64,000 bases of DNA from Saxidomus purpurata (GCA_022818135.1 JAFMSR010000015.1:24883627-24947626), one strand, 5' to 3'. Numbered from the stretch's first letter, positions 36,681-49,647 are shown. Translations and numbers: made by a program. The notes: generated by a model from the letters alone, not told the origin.

Positions 36681-37283
36681 TACTAGCTAACTGCAACCAC
36701 TTTGTAACTTTCATACTTGGATTTCATCATATAAATTTATGGACTTACATCGTAACATTTCCACCTGTGTTGTTAAAATTGAAAGAACCATGTGCTAATG
36801 TTTATGAGCGGTAGAGCTCTTTTGTCCTGTTTCTTTACAACGTATCAAAATTTGATTCTATTTAAAAGTAAATATTTATTTTTTAATTGGTGTTTAAACT
36901 TCAGCACCATTTTACCTGTATGTTTTAAAATGATTCCGAATTCTCAGCCTTTTCAAATTCAGGACACGCGTATGAAAATAAAGACTTCGTGCTTCAATTC
37001 TCCATGGAAACAAAGATGTAGAATATAATTATGCATTTTCCACAAATCGTCTGTCAAACTTTAATTAATTTTCGCACTTGGGTTTTATTTGCACTTTCAC
37101 AAATGTCTGTATTGTATTGAATGGTGTTTTATTGTGTTCTCATTTCATGAACATATTATGTACAGTTTTCCATAAACTGCGAAAACAGAAGACAGTGCTT
37201 TTAAAAGGGGAATAAATACTTGTCTGTATTTTTCTTACATTTTGATTAAGTTTGATCTTGTTTATAAGAATAAGTCTATTGAC
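36681..37283. other. Intergenic, nothing recognised
   Basis: No supported gene. Confidence 0.4.
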
Positions 37284-37575
37284 AAATCTTTGTTAACAGA
37301 AAATCTTGCTAATTTTACCTTGATGGCAATCGTACAGATACTGTATGGAAACTCTACGTGTGGTTATTCAGATGGTCAGTTTCATTCACAGCGATTTATA
37401 CAATAAAGTTCTTTTTCTCGACTTTTGTAGAATAAATCTTTGTTTACAGAAAATCTTGCTAATTTTACCTTGACATACTGTATGCTAACTCTACGCGTGG
37501 TATTTCAAATTGTCAGTTTCGTTTACAGCGATCTATACAATCAAGAAAGTTTTTTTTCTCGACTTTTGCAGAATA
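37284..37575 (+). repeat. ~150-bp direct tandem duplication
   Basis: Two units starting aaatctttgtt(a/t)acagaaaatcttgct (37284 and 37434) and ending tttctcgacttttg(t/c)agaat. The second unit has small deletions. Confidence 0.93.
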
Positions 37576-37945
37576 CATCATGTTGTTAAATATAAGACGT
37601 TTGTCCCTAGAATAAACAAAATGAAATATTTCAAATTTACCCTTAAAAGTATTCCCAATTTATTTTCCTCAGCAGAAACCTGGCAAAGTAAATGATCTAT
37701 AGTGAAACCTTTCAGAAACAAACTGTTTCTGATGGGTCTGAATGAATTTTAGGATTGATTGTTTTTGTGTAGGTTTCTTGCTGGAGGGTGGTAGCTTTAT
37801 ACTGTCTGGTTTTTTTTTCATTATCCTTTGTAGGATAATTGCTGCTCTAATTAGATAGGGACATTTTAATTGGATATATAGGTATATGTCCGTGATATCA
37901 TTGAGGGTGGTTCTGCCATATACATATTTAGTTTCTAACATTTTC

Positions 37946-38047
37946 CCTCGACTTTTTATACATATAACTACTTATGTTACTTATATTTTCACTCGGCTTT
38001 TTATATATAAATACTTATGTTACTTATATTTTCTCTCGACTTTTTGG
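37946..38047 (+). repeat. 45-bp tandem unit, two copies and a partial third
   Basis: Unit cctcgactttttatacatat then aactacttatgttacttata. A further copy is at 41365-41409, next to the short motif of 1.39 and 5.40 kb. Confidence 0.9.
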
Positions 38048-38337
38048 ATCGATTGGATTTATTCAATCGTATCCAAAGTTAACAGAGTATTTCAGACCCT
38101 TACGGCCGAACTCTTAACACAATTTTTTGTCGAATACGACCGAAAAGTAGTTCTATATATTCAATGAAATAAAAAGAATTGTAATGCATTACCTTGTATT
38201 CTGTTTTCATTATGATATATTGATGAATAAATGTAAAACATTAAAAATTACTAAAAATCAACGAGGTATCTGTTCTGTATATAGAACTAGTTTCCTACGC
38301 GGTTTTGATCAGAACAGTTTTCTAAGTTAGACCGGAG

Positions 38338-38583
38338 ACACTAAAAGACACTAGTCGGCCGAATAATATGTCTTATATCTGATGTTGTTTTGTGATCATA
38401 AACTATCGGAACATGTTTTCCTGAAGGCATCGCACTCCCACACAAAAATAAAATTAGACCGTACAATGCCTAATTGGGGGATCACTAAAAGACACCTAGT
38501 CAGGCCGAATAATATGTCTTATATCTGATGTTGTGTCCCATTGACTGTTGTACCATTTTAAAATCATAAACTATCGGAACATC
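38338..38583 (+). repeat. ~144-bp direct tandem duplication
   Basis: ctaaaagacac(c)tagtc.ggccgaata through cataaactatcggaacat occurs at 38341-38414 and 38484-38583; the second carries a 26-base insertion (cccattgactgttgtaccattttaaa). Confidence 0.92.
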
Positions 38584-38606
38584 GTAATACGTTATCGAAC
38601 CAGAGA

Positions 38607-38683
38607 AATCTAAAAAAAAAAATATTTTTAACCTTTTTTTTTTTTGCCCTTTGGGTTGTTTTTTTTTTTTTTTTTTTTCCCCC

Positions 38684-38726
<43 letters not shown>

Positions 38727-38727
38727 C
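38607..38727. repeat. Poly-T tract with C/G blips
   Basis: Nearly pure T for 120 bases, broken by GCCC, GGG and CCCCCGG runs. Looks like consensus noise at a homopolymer. Confidence 0.8.
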
Positions 38728-39108
38728 TAGGTACTTCCTGAGGAAGTTTGAATTGCATTAGCAAGGTTTACGCCAATAACTCGAGGTAGGAGTGACAATT
38801 GCAATCAAACTTGGTGTGTAGGAAGACTGTGTTGAGACGAACTTGGAATTGCATAAATCAAAGTCAGTGTCACTGTTACAAAATAGAAAATAAGATTCCA
38901 ATCATACTCAGGCTATACTCGGGTGACGAATGACAATGAAAATCAGTGTGGTAGTTATGTGGAGTTTGCATTGCTTTAGGTAACAGATTCTAGGTCAAGT
39001 CCTGTTTGAAAAACATTTTTTAAATTGTTCTAAGATTTTTCGGTCATATTGTTACCATAAAAAAGATTTTAATGAATTTATAAAATTGTTGAAAAAAAGA
39101 AATATTTT

Positions 39109-39114
<6 letters not shown>

Positions 39115-39178
<64 letters not shown>
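39115..39178. repeat. Poly-T tract of about 60 bases
   Basis: Uninterrupted T run. Another 15-T run starts at 39239. Could be the reverse strand of a poly-A tail of an old retroposed copy, but no gene remnant is visible beside it. Confidence 0.9.
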
Positions 39179-39179
<1 letters not shown>

Positions 39180-39316
39180 CAAGGTCACGCCTATCATTTA
39201 AATTCGCTTTTTTCGTTGAAACCTGTGTTGGGAACATTATTTTTTTTTTTTTTAAAATGGTAAATTTAAAAACTGATGTTGATGGGACAATGACTCTCTT
39301 AAAACAAAGATTTTGA

Positions 39317-40727
39317 TGAAACCTATTATTGATTAATTTATTCGGTGTTTCTTCATGATGAATAGATATATATGATGATGGTGTATATGTTTATTATTTT
39401 TTTTTTTCTAAGTCAAGTAAGAAATAAAAGTGAACGCCTATTCTTGATGAAGACTTTAAATGACGTAACTAAGTTTTATAATACTAGAATCGTTTGAGAT
39501 CACCCCAAATTAGGCAGTTGTACGTTGTACTTACTTTACGTGTGAGTGCGTGTGCACTGTGTAGTAATGAACCACTAGGTCTCTTGATTTTAAATTACGA
39601 AACTGTGAATTCACCAAACAAACAAGATTTTTTTGTACTTGTAACGCCCCTACATCAAAAGTGCTCGGCCTGACTAATTGTCATTTAGTGTTTCCGAAAA
39701 ACTATGTAAAAATACCCCATGCGTAGGTATAACGAAACTTATCAGCTTACTACGAGGCATTGTAGATGTCCCCTCTTTTCGAAATGTGACAACATATTTT
39801 TTGCTTTACACTTGTATTGTTGTATTTTATGTAAATGCGTGGTTCGAAAATGGTACGAAAATGTCCCCCTTTCCGGGGAAGTCGATTCGTACCTGGGTAC
39901 GAATAACTGTAAGAAATCACATAGATCTACATGTCTTAACTACGATTTTTAAATAATCTAAAGCGAAAATCAAATTCATTTTTCTGGATTATGCAAAGAA
40001 CAAGTATTAACTCAATATAAATTGTAACAAAAACTTTCAAACTTTACCAAAGTAGGAAAATGAATTAATATAAGTTTTCTTTGAAAGCTTATTTTCAGAC
40101 TCCAGTTATATTGTTACACCTTTGTACTATGTATGTATGTATACTATGTATTTTCGAGAATAAATATTGTTTAAACTAAACTTTACCACGATTCTTTTGT
40201 TACACTAAATTTTGGTGTGTACATTCATACATACATTAATTATATAGGAACATAATAATCATCATAATCATCATAATCATCATTATTATTACTTATTACG
40301 AAATACTGCTAGAGTCTAGTATATGTTAAATATGAAAGATAATAGCCTGCTATTAAAACATTCAGTTGTTGTTTTATACAAGTTATGAAAATTTAAAACA
40401 GTATGGTAGAAAGGCTGGTAATGACTATGTGTGCGCAAGAGACCCGGTATATTGCAATTCGCATTATTTTGGAACCACTGACGGGGATAGTTAATGAAAG
40501 CTGCAAGTACTTGTTCTACAATAGGTATATACTGAATCAATTTATAACAAAAGATTGATTTATCAATTTTTAGCTTTTCTTTGAAAAACAGAAGAGCCAT
40601 TGTCATAACCTTCTTGACGTCAGTCGGCACTGTCGTCTTGAATCTGGTTAAGCTTTCTTAAAATTCACTTTCTCGGTAACCATTAAAGCCTTGAAACTTC
40701 AGACAATTGCTTGGCATCAAACAATGG
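39317..40727. other. Intergenic, with ATC/ATA microsatellite at 40250-40293
   Basis: aataatcatcataatcatca repeats followed by ttattatt. Otherwise no gene recognised. Confidence 0.55.
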
Positions 40728-40975
40728 CATCTGTTGCCGAGTGGTTGAGGTCATTGACTGATGTTTACTTGTCCCTCACCGCTATAGGTTCGTGCCCTAC
40801 TTGGGTCGAATTCTTTTATGTCTGGGAGCTATCTAGGTTCTACCCAGGTGCCCGCTCGTGACTGAAATAATGCCAGAATTGGCACCCAGGGTCTTCCTCC
40901 TCCATGAAAGCTGGACGTTGCAATATGACCTTAGCTGTTGAGTGCGACGTTAAATCCGAATCAATGAATTGGCAC
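40728..40975 (+). repeat. tRNA-derived SINE with bivalve-type central domain
   Basis: Box A GCCGAGTGGTTGAGG (about 40736-40750, Leu/Ser-tRNA-like) and box B GGTTCGTGCCC (40787-40797) are followed by a SINE body (gggagctatctaggttctacccaggtgcccgctcgtg...) and the 3' end gtgcgacgttaaatcc. The layout resembles bivalve SINEs carrying a conserved central core; the name MESC-type is my recollection, not a search result. Confidence 0.75.
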
Positions 40976-41338
40976 AATACAATCAACCCTATGGGCATAT
41001 CCCATAACTTTTGAATGGCATTAAAAGTTGTTCAAACTATGAATTTTCAGTTCAGTTTTGTCAAAATCCATTTCTCAGTTACCATTCACAGCTTAATACT
41101 TCATAGGGTAGTTGAACATAGTCACTGAATGCAAAATGTAAGCACATGGGTTCCTATCTCAAAAGTAAAGTTTACACAAATGGTTAAAGGTCAAAATTTG
41201 TGGACAGTTGTGTCTCCAGTTTATAACTTTACTCGTGCAAGGGTGTCCTGATATTTACACATGTGATGTGTACAATCTGTGTTGTCCTGATATTTACACA
41301 TGTATGTGTGCAGACTGTGTTGTTCAGAGACAATCGAT

Positions 41339-41410
41339 CCTCCAGCACTTTCAGTCCTTTGATTATACATATAAATACTTATGTTTCTTATATTTTCTCT
41401 CGACTTTTGT
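41339..41410 (+). repeat. Short motif joined to the 45-bp unit
   Basis: tcctccagcactttcagtcc then tttgatt, followed at once by atacatataaatacttatgt and ttcttatattttctctcgac. It links the 1.39/5.40-kb motif with the 37.95-kb tandem unit, so both probably belong to one dispersed family. Confidence 0.7.
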
Positions 41411-41717
41411 TACACGAAGGGATCATTGTAAACAGTAATCTCAGACTTATCAAATGTTTAATAGAGACATTTTAAGTATTGCTCCAGTGAGGTATTGGGT
41501 ATACAGTTTGTAGTTTGTTTTGTCTAACAGTTAGTGTTTGGAAGTATGTGGGTTTTGGCATTGTGCGAAGCAAGAGTATAGGACCTGGTTTATGAACTTG
41601 CAAAAATGATTGAACTCATGAATGAGTATTGACTTGAAAAAAAACACTGTTTAAACGTGCAAGAGTGTATGGACTAGAAAGACTGTTTAAACTTTACAAT
41701 TGAGAACTGTAATTCAT

Positions 41718-41890
41718 TTTAGCTCACCTAAGCACGAAGTTTTTTGTGATCGCCTGGTGTCCGTCGTCTGTCCACACTGAATATTGTGTATGCAATAGAG
41801 ACTGCATTTTCCACATGATCTTAATGAAACTTGCCAGAATGACTATCTTGTTGCAATGTAAGTCAAACCTTGTGTATGCAATGGAGTCTA
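41718..41890 (+). repeat. Fragment of an AGCTCACC-type dispersed repeat
   Basis: tttagctcacctaagcacga ... tgatcgcctggtgtccgtcgtctgtcc ... gatcttaatgaaacttgccagaatg fits the start of a repeat I recall as common in molluscs. 3' part lost. Confidence 0.5.
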
Positions 41891-44439
41891 ATATATTATG
41901 ATAATATGATGACTAGTCACTCGATCAGTGACATTCCCTATCAACCAGTGACTATCTGAGCAACTGCTGACTCCCCTTGGGAAAAAGTGACTTCCTTAGG
42001 TAAGTGTACTGGTACTCATGTGTGCGATATAGGACCATCATGGCCCTCTTGTAAATTTCTTCTTGTCTACCTTAAGTGTATTTCAAGTTGATCTATCATT
42101 CACCTTTCCCGCCAGTAGCTCTTGTAGCTTGTTTCTTTTGTAACTTGGTGTCTACAACTGTGTGAACCACTATCCAACTTTATGATTAAACCTTTATTGG
42201 AATATCCTCTTTAAGCAGGATATGTTGTCGGTTTATTAACCTAAACACAAATATAATCAAATTATATACTAATTGGAAAAACACAATCACTGGAGTGAAT
42301 ACATGTTGGTCGATTGACATAGTGGACGTCATTAACTGTAATCATTTGCACAGTGAGGTATTCTGTAGTACATCTTGGATGTAAATTTAGCAAGACACTG
42401 TAATAAGACCTTTGCTAGATCGATGTCAGAGAGTTACATACACAGATTAATCAATCTGTATTAGCCAATGAAATAAACGCAGAAATAACTAGGCTTAATT
42501 ATCCAGGCTTATCGGCCTATCTATCACTCCTGTAAGTGTGTAGTAGAATTGTCAATCAGTTAACTGTATTGGTTGTTTGCTTGACGGTGAACATGTTATG
42601 TGACCAAGTAATATAACTATGCAACAATATATTCAAGATGATCGACTACAATTATGTATTTCTAAAGGTAATGCAATTGACAACTTAAAATAATCAATGA
42701 GGCATTTTGATGATGCATTACTTTGTAGTTAACATATACACTTACATTCAGAGACACATATACAAAATGTCAACCATGGCAGTACTTTAGATGATTTATT
42801 TTTTATTAGAAAACAAAGAGTGAGAGGAGTGGGCTATGGATGTAATGATGAATCAACATGAGCAAATTGCGAAAGCTGCACCCCCCCCAAAAAAAGCGAC
42901 TACGTTATGTAGTTACTGCAGACTTTAGTAAACTAGCATATTGTTCTCAGGAAATAGAATGTATTCCCTTTAGAAATGTTATCACCACTGTGACAAAGTC
43001 GGATATGCCCTGAAGAAAGCTGCTGAAATTTTAACACGACGACATGTGACTTGAAAGTGAGTAATGTAAAACATCGTACTAGGACTGAATATTAGAAAGT
43101 AAAGTACCAGGGGCATTCTTTGATCAAATAGAGAAACTCTTTTCAAGTCAATTTCTTGCCTAATCCTGTAATTGAACCAGTCAGACACGAAGCAAATGAA
43201 ATGGTATACTAATACATTTTAGCATCTACAGATTTAACTTTGTTTTATGTCCATAGTTATTTTGCACTTTAGTACAACGCCTGTGAATATTGCATGAACG
43301 CTCAAATGCTGTCCCAAATAAAGGCTTGCGCACTTTAAAATTATATTACTGTTCAATGTGACCGTCAAAAGTAAAAAAGACATTTGTCACAAAATGTTAC
43401 TCCTCAAGGTTATACCAAACTTACATGTAAACGATATGAATCTGTATAAGATTATTTATTTATATTGAGTATTGTGTTAAACTTTGTACATCATTTTTGA
43501 CTATCTTACATGTACATGTAATATTCAAAAGGGAAAAATTCATTCCATTTGCTAGATATGTTTTGTTTCTTTTATAACTATGTATAACTATTTCTAGCTT
43601 GTTTCTAGCTATTTCTTGTTTTTTATGCATCTTTCTTGACCGAGTTCCAATATTGCTAATTTTAACACTAATATGACGTTAATGTCCAATGATCATACAA
43701 TGCAATACAATGACATTAAAACATATAATAAATCATTTTACTCCGCAACAGTAATGAAATGTGAATCTATAAAGTACATCGCAGATTGTTATAAGAAAAA
43801 ATGCAACGGTTTTATTCCTTACTAAATTTATTTCTGGAGCTTTAATTTACGTTTGTGTTCCTAATATTTCAAGCTTTCCTCGCAAATTGACAATAATGGT
43901 AGGGAACTGACGCATAAATTCATATTACATAACGTCAGATCCAGTCACGAATACATCTTCACACCCGTGAAATTTGTCTTTCCGAAAATTTATGTGATTG
44001 GAACCGACATTATGGCAATATGTCTTTGCATATTTCATGTGCTTTTTAAACAAAGTAGAAATTCAGAGCAAAAATAAACCTCACGTAACAGTCAAAAGGC
44101 TTTAAACACGGAAAAAGGGGCTTTTAAGCAATCATTGTAAAGATATACTTTATATGTCTTTAAGTCAAATTGCAGAATCAGGTTGAATTTAGTACAAAAC
44201 TCACTGATAAATAATCTATTTCTATTAAAATATCAATAAATACAACCATTCCCGACAGTGTTCATTTACGTTTGTTAAAATATTGTATTTGTTAAGAAAT
44301 TTGCATATAACTTTTATCATACAACAACTAAATAGGAGAATACACATGCTATAAAAGATGGACTGTTTCTATTTTGAGACTGGGTATAATGTTGTATACT
44401 TGTGTGATACAACTCAATACTTATATTAACTGCAGACAG
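41891..44439. other. Intergenic, nothing recognised
   Basis: No gene. A CCCCCCCCAAAAAAA run lies near 42881. Confidence 0.4.
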
Positions 44440-44800
44440 AGAGCTTTTCCTTCTCTTTTGTCACAAATTTACATCACAATACTCGCTTTACTCCGACAAG
44501 TGTTTCTCGCTTTACTCCGAGTGTTTCTCGCTTTACTAAAACTTACTCGTACATGTTTACACCACAAAAGTTTTTTCTCATTATTGCTACATTCAAAAAA
44601 AGTTTCTCTTTTTATTGCAACACTTATCTTCTTCCATTGCGGCTACATGATAATGCAACAACACGTTTCTCCAATCACTGTTACATGTTTCCACAAAGCA
44701 AGAGTGTCTCTCTGTACTATGGTATGTTAACGCAAAAACAAGTGTTTCCGTGTGTACAAGAACACTTTTTACCGCTACATAACAACACAAACCATATTTA
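44440..44800 (+). repeat. Degenerate tandem array
   Basis: Loosely repeated caagtgtttctcgctttactccga (clearest at 44480-44550, period about 24-31) fading into related tttctc...attgc.acac units. The overlapping open frames on both strands are repeat by-products. Confidence 0.6.
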
Positions 44801-45426
44801 CAACCACTTGTTAATATAACAAGTATACAAATATTAGTTTTACATGTCAAGGGAACGCTGGTCACAAAATTTTAAAAATCGCAAATTAGTCTGGAATAGT
44901 TCTTTGATCAAATTCTAAATTGAGCATGCATGTAGCAACAGTGATAAATCATTTGCTCTTCTTTGAAGGAAGATATCGTCCATCAGTTTATTTTTCATAT
45001 TACATTATCAGTAATGATTATTACCAACCATAATTGCAATCTCTGATCGGAGCATAAAAACGTACTTAAGGGAGCTGATATTACTAGAACACTGAAATGT
45101 TAAACATGCTTCGATAAAATGATAAAGAAAATATTTCAGGAAATAGCTTTATGATAGAAGATGCATGTGTATTTAACAGAAGAAGTTATATATTGAAGTC
45201 ACAAAATACATCAAAAGATTTTTCAGCCGTATTCAAACTACCTAAGAAACGGTAGTGCAGACATACTGTCCTGAGTAATTGTTTTTGTGTGTCAATAAAA
45301 CGTACTATGATAAGTAGGATGTTTGAACCTTCGCCCAACATGCATAAAGTGATGTTTGTTTAGGGCCAGTTTGTTTCAAAACATCCTTTTACTACCGATA
45401 GAAAAGTTGCACATGCTGACGGCTTG
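44801..45426. other. Intergenic, nothing recognised
   Basis: No gene recognised. Confidence 0.4.
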
Positions 45427-45663
45427 TACACTTAACAGGTTTAGAAACGCAAAGATTTCCCCTGTTGAACATTTTGTATTTGAATGACGCTATTGTTTTT
45501 ATTTCTATTTAAGTCATTTTTTGCGATGAATTATTGAAACTTTTACAGTAATTCAATTTTATATTGTTTTTGTTGTGTATGAAATTTTAATAAATTTGAA
45601 ATACGGTAACAATGATAAAATAAATATTTTGCCACTTTTGCGTTTCTAAACCTGTTGAGTGTA
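45427..45663. mobile_element. TA-flanked MITE (Tc1/mariner-like ends)
   Basis: TA then CACTTAACAGGTTTAGAAAC GCAAA at the left (45429 on) and TTTGC GTTTCTAAACCTGTTGAGTG then TA at the right (to 45661). The inverted ends match over about 25 bases with one mismatch. The 233-base body has no coding capacity. TA target duplication fits Tc1/mariner-type transposition (inference). Confidence 0.9.
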
Positions 45664-46949
45664 AGATGATGCCTTATGTGTACTCATTACTTTCTGGGAT
45701 ACCAAATATACAGCCCGGAGGTAATCATCATAAAACGCAACGCTATTGTCACAAATAGACTGTCTGTTACGTAAATTTGAAACTCAAATGATGTCATCAG
45801 TTGCCTCTATGTCTATTTCCTGAGATCAAACCTCGATCTCAAGTGAGACTGTTCTAACGAATGTTTTAACGGATTGCACCATGATATTTGTGTCATGTGA
45901 CAATATTGACTTGTTCTTATATTTCTCAGTCAAAGAAAGTAATTAAAGGGATACCTATTGCCAAGAAATTTCTTCCAAGGCATAGCACTCAAGTTATTTA
46001 ATGCGTATACGTCTACTCAATTAGATGCAATATTGACACGTATATTTCTGTGAAGATCACATTAATTTCTGTCAAACTTACCCGAGTGTAAATGTAATTA
46101 TTGTATTTAATCATACAATGCATGTATTAAGTTTTCATTATTCAAATAATGGGCTGATAATCTTGTGTAGTCTCAATTCCTGAAGAAGTAGTAAATAAAA
46201 TAAAGTGTTTGGACAAATATTATGTCGCCTAAACTGGAATTCTTCTTGTTTGAGGTATGACGAAGTGTATATCACAACGCTTTGATCAAAGATTAAAAAC
46301 TCTATAATACTGTGATCTCCTTGGTGAAGTAGACTTTTTGTGAGGAGTATTTTCGAATGCTATTCAGCCAACGCGAAGCGAATTCACGGCTCCATTCAAA
46401 TATACATATGATAATTTAAAAGGTTTTATCCGAAGATATAGTGCATGATAAGGATGCAAGTTGTTTCAATCAGCTTTATTACACTTACTGATTTGAATTT
46501 GATTGAAAATTAAATTCCTACGAGTGTGATCAATATTTAAGGTTGCCCTACCATATGCATACTAAAGTGTGTATAAATTAGTAGAATTACCATGTACGGA
46601 TGATTTACGAATTGATGAATCTTTATATGGTTACATATACATCTAAGTCAAAATAGGTCTGAGCAAGTATTTTGACGAGAAAAATTTTGTAACTTTTTAC
46701 TCAAAGAAATAGAAGATAATTTACGAAAGGAATATGCGAATGTCTATATCTTAAATATATCAACACTAGCTAATTTTAAAACTTTACAGCTTGTCCCATT
46801 AAGTATTGGTGTTGACTTATTTCTCGACATTGAAACAGGGCTGTTAATCTGACAATAACTAAAAATATGTAGATATAGCTGTCGATATTATTGCCTCCAA
46901 AGGACTATCTATCTGTTAGATCTTTTAATTTTAGTATGTTTACTGCATT
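45664..46949. other. Intergenic, nothing recognised
   Basis: No gene recognised. Confidence 0.4.
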
Positions 46950-47330
46950 CGTCCTTCCTATCGATATATTGCAACGAAACAACACCTGTTGCAGTATCAT
47001 TGCTCTAGTTTCATCTGTTTGCCATTTAACCATTAACATAATTGTCTATGCACATCACATATTCTGTTGTCACTTCTGAACTTAGCTTTACAGTTTTCTC
47101 ACATTATTTTCATAAGTAAAATAAAAGATTATTGCCGAATAAAACAGTAGTCCAGCGCTGTTGATCAAATGCCTTTCATGCATTCTTAATTTTGTGTGAC
47201 TTTTAAGATGTACACTTGTCTGTAAACAAAGAGTTGAGAGATAAAGTTAAAGTGTGAATTTATTGATACTGTTCAGTCTAGTCGAGAAATATGTCAGAAC
47301 TTAAGTCGTGAAGTGGTTGTTGTATCGACC
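46950..47330. repeat. Duplicated block X, copy 2
   Basis: Carries ttgtctatgcacatcacatattctgttgtcact (47041) and gagataaagttaaagtgtgaatttattgatactgtt with agaaatatgtcagaactt (47239-47304), matching copy 1. Confidence 0.5.
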
Positions 47331-47965
47331 CTTGGCGAGCAATATATATTTCACTACACCTTGTAAAACATTGATTTATCATTATGAAATATTGACAAGT
47401 TGCAGACTAAATGTAACAGCATTATAAATACCCGTGAATGGTACGTTTGGTGTATGAGAAGTAAGAAAAAATTTCCAGTATCTGTTTTAACGTGTACACT
47501 ACACTTTGGGATGGTGGATACAAATGCGGTTAGAAATCCTTGAAGTGTTCATTTAAAACAGTTATGTTAGTAATAGTTACCATAAATGTATGTTTAAATT
47601 TTATATAAATCAATACAAAAGAGAAAAAAAAGCAAGAATGACAATGGCCGTGCAGTAGGCTTTTCGATTTTGGTATTTCCTCTGATTTTTTCCAGGGAAT
47701 TCCGTGTATAACTATTTCTCTATACCGCCTTTTTATTTGTAAAGCATTTGTTATAGTAAAAGATATTTTAGACTTATTTAATCATTTACCAAAGTCGAAC
47801 TCCTGCTAATGCCAGACCAAAATAAAACTGATATATTTGTTATTTTTGTTTTCACAACACATGCGGGAGATTTATTTAGTCTTAAAATCTGAATTAACGC
47901 AACCCGTATCCTCATTTTGATTTGGCAGATTCCCTGAGAGATATAATATTGATAAAGTTTGACTA

Positions 47966-48262
47966 CGTGTTGCATGTCGTCTTGCATATTTCATGAGTAA
48001 CTAACTGCAAAGAAAAAAGTTTGCTCAAAACGTCTATTTCATTAACGTTAAAGCAATTTGATGTGTCTAGCGGACCGTCAGAAAATGCCTCATCTATAAC
48101 ATTATTCTCCACAAAACCATATACAGCAAGGAAGTAATCATCATAAATCTCTGTTTTACGGCTGTCGGAAAGACAACGAATTTCGTTAGCTTGTTCCGCA
48201 AAAAGTATGATTGAAATTTCAAAATTAACATTTTCTGATATTCCTATCTCCTCAGAGCACAC
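47966..48262 (-). CDS. Uncharacterised coding segment, 99 codons, probably an exon or partial gene
   Basis: Open minus-strand frame whose codons look protein-like (KTEIYDDYFLAVYGFVEN, then NNVIDEAFSDGPLDTSNC). The same segment exists in a broken copy at 32.7-33.0 kb, so it is duplicated sequence with a once-coding origin. The listed start is GTG; no ATG opens this frame nearby and it stays open further upstream, so it is more likely an internal exon or a remnant than a whole gene. No domain, signal peptide or membrane segment is recognised. Confidence 0.45.
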
Positions 48263-49647
48263 CTTGATCCTCCGTGACGTCTTAGACTTTAAAATTGCAT
48301 CAATTTAATGATGGAAAGATGTAAAGGAGTCTCCTTGATGACACTTTCCCGTTCTAATTTAGAGCTGCATATGGCCTTTTTGATAGAATAGATAGGGAAG
48401 GGTTAAATAGATTTGCTGACTTTACATTTATTTATTATAACCAGTCTCCCGTTTTCGTATCGTTTTAAACTTTTCCATTTTTCTGAATCTGATCAGAGAT
48501 TGTCATTTACTGAGTACTTTTAAATGTTAAGACACAGTATAGCAGTCCTCCTTAAAAAAAATGATTTACCAATTTAAAGGCTATTTATACTATTTTAATA
48601 CTGTTTTTCGTACTTGAAATACCTTTGTTTACTAATAGATTAACACAAACTTTCAGGAAACTGATTTTAACAACTGCCATGTATCCTCTAGTCCTCCAGA
48701 ATGAGCCATACAATATACAATATCCAAGTTAGCTCATTCATACGCCGTCAATATAGTTCAAAAAGACTCACGTAAATCAAACTACATGTAGTCATATGAT
48801 TATATGTAGTATAAAATACTTTCATCATCTAGAAAATAAATAATTTATTCAGCTCACATTTTTCTGTTTTCCACAGTGTTAAAATTGTTAGAATCCCGAC
48901 GCTTCTGTTATCCGCTTTAGAACAGACGAAACAAACGCATTACTTCAGCTCTATTCATATAACCATACAATGTGCTCCAACAAGAACAAAGCACAAATAT
49001 GTTAAAAAGTAAACGCTTTAAATTTTATAATTTCTTGAATATTATTAATTAACTTGATTTTATCCCTGTGTCAGAGAATGAATTGAAACTTTCACAAAAA
49101 AGTAATGGGGTATTGAGATTTTCATGTCAACATGTCGGTCCTATTCACAGATGCTTGGGGTATGGACTCGCCACCCAATCTATACTTGTCCCATGTTGTA
49201 CGGAACGTATATAAATACAAGATTTGAAACAACTGAAAACTCCAATCGCATATTTAAGGCATTCGTGTAAATAAGGAATAACTAACCGGTTTTTCCGATG
49301 CAAAACAATATTCTGAATAAAATCCCACTCCAAATTGCATCGAATACAGTTGAATTAAGAGAATTTGGAGAAAAAACACTTCTGTCACTTGCGCACAAAT
49401 CAGATTTAGTATATACATGAAGTTATAAAAATAGGTTCCCCGCATCGCAGTATATGAAATAGCGTGCGCGGGGTACCATTACGTTTACAGCGCGGATTTC
49501 GTCTTGTGGGAATGCTTTATATAGCGGTAAATTTTAAAGCAGATTTATAAATAAAACGACTGGTTACATTTTTATTGCCTAAAGTTTTCGAATCGTTCCT
49601 ATTTTTAGAAACTGAGATGTGATAGAGGAAATCGATTTGTTTCAATC
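48263..49647. other. Intergenic; first 400 bases belong to the 32.7/48.0-kb duplication
   Basis: No coding exon recognised. A locally GC-rich stretch lies at 49463-49510. Confidence 0.4.

Noticed and set aside
38564..39316. Frames of poly-lysine or poly-phenylalanine
   Set aside because: Translation of poly-T/poly-A tracts that are probably consensus noise.
44374..44865. Three overlapping frames of 88-118 codons on both strands
   Set aside because: All arise from a degenerate tandem array; none has domain features.
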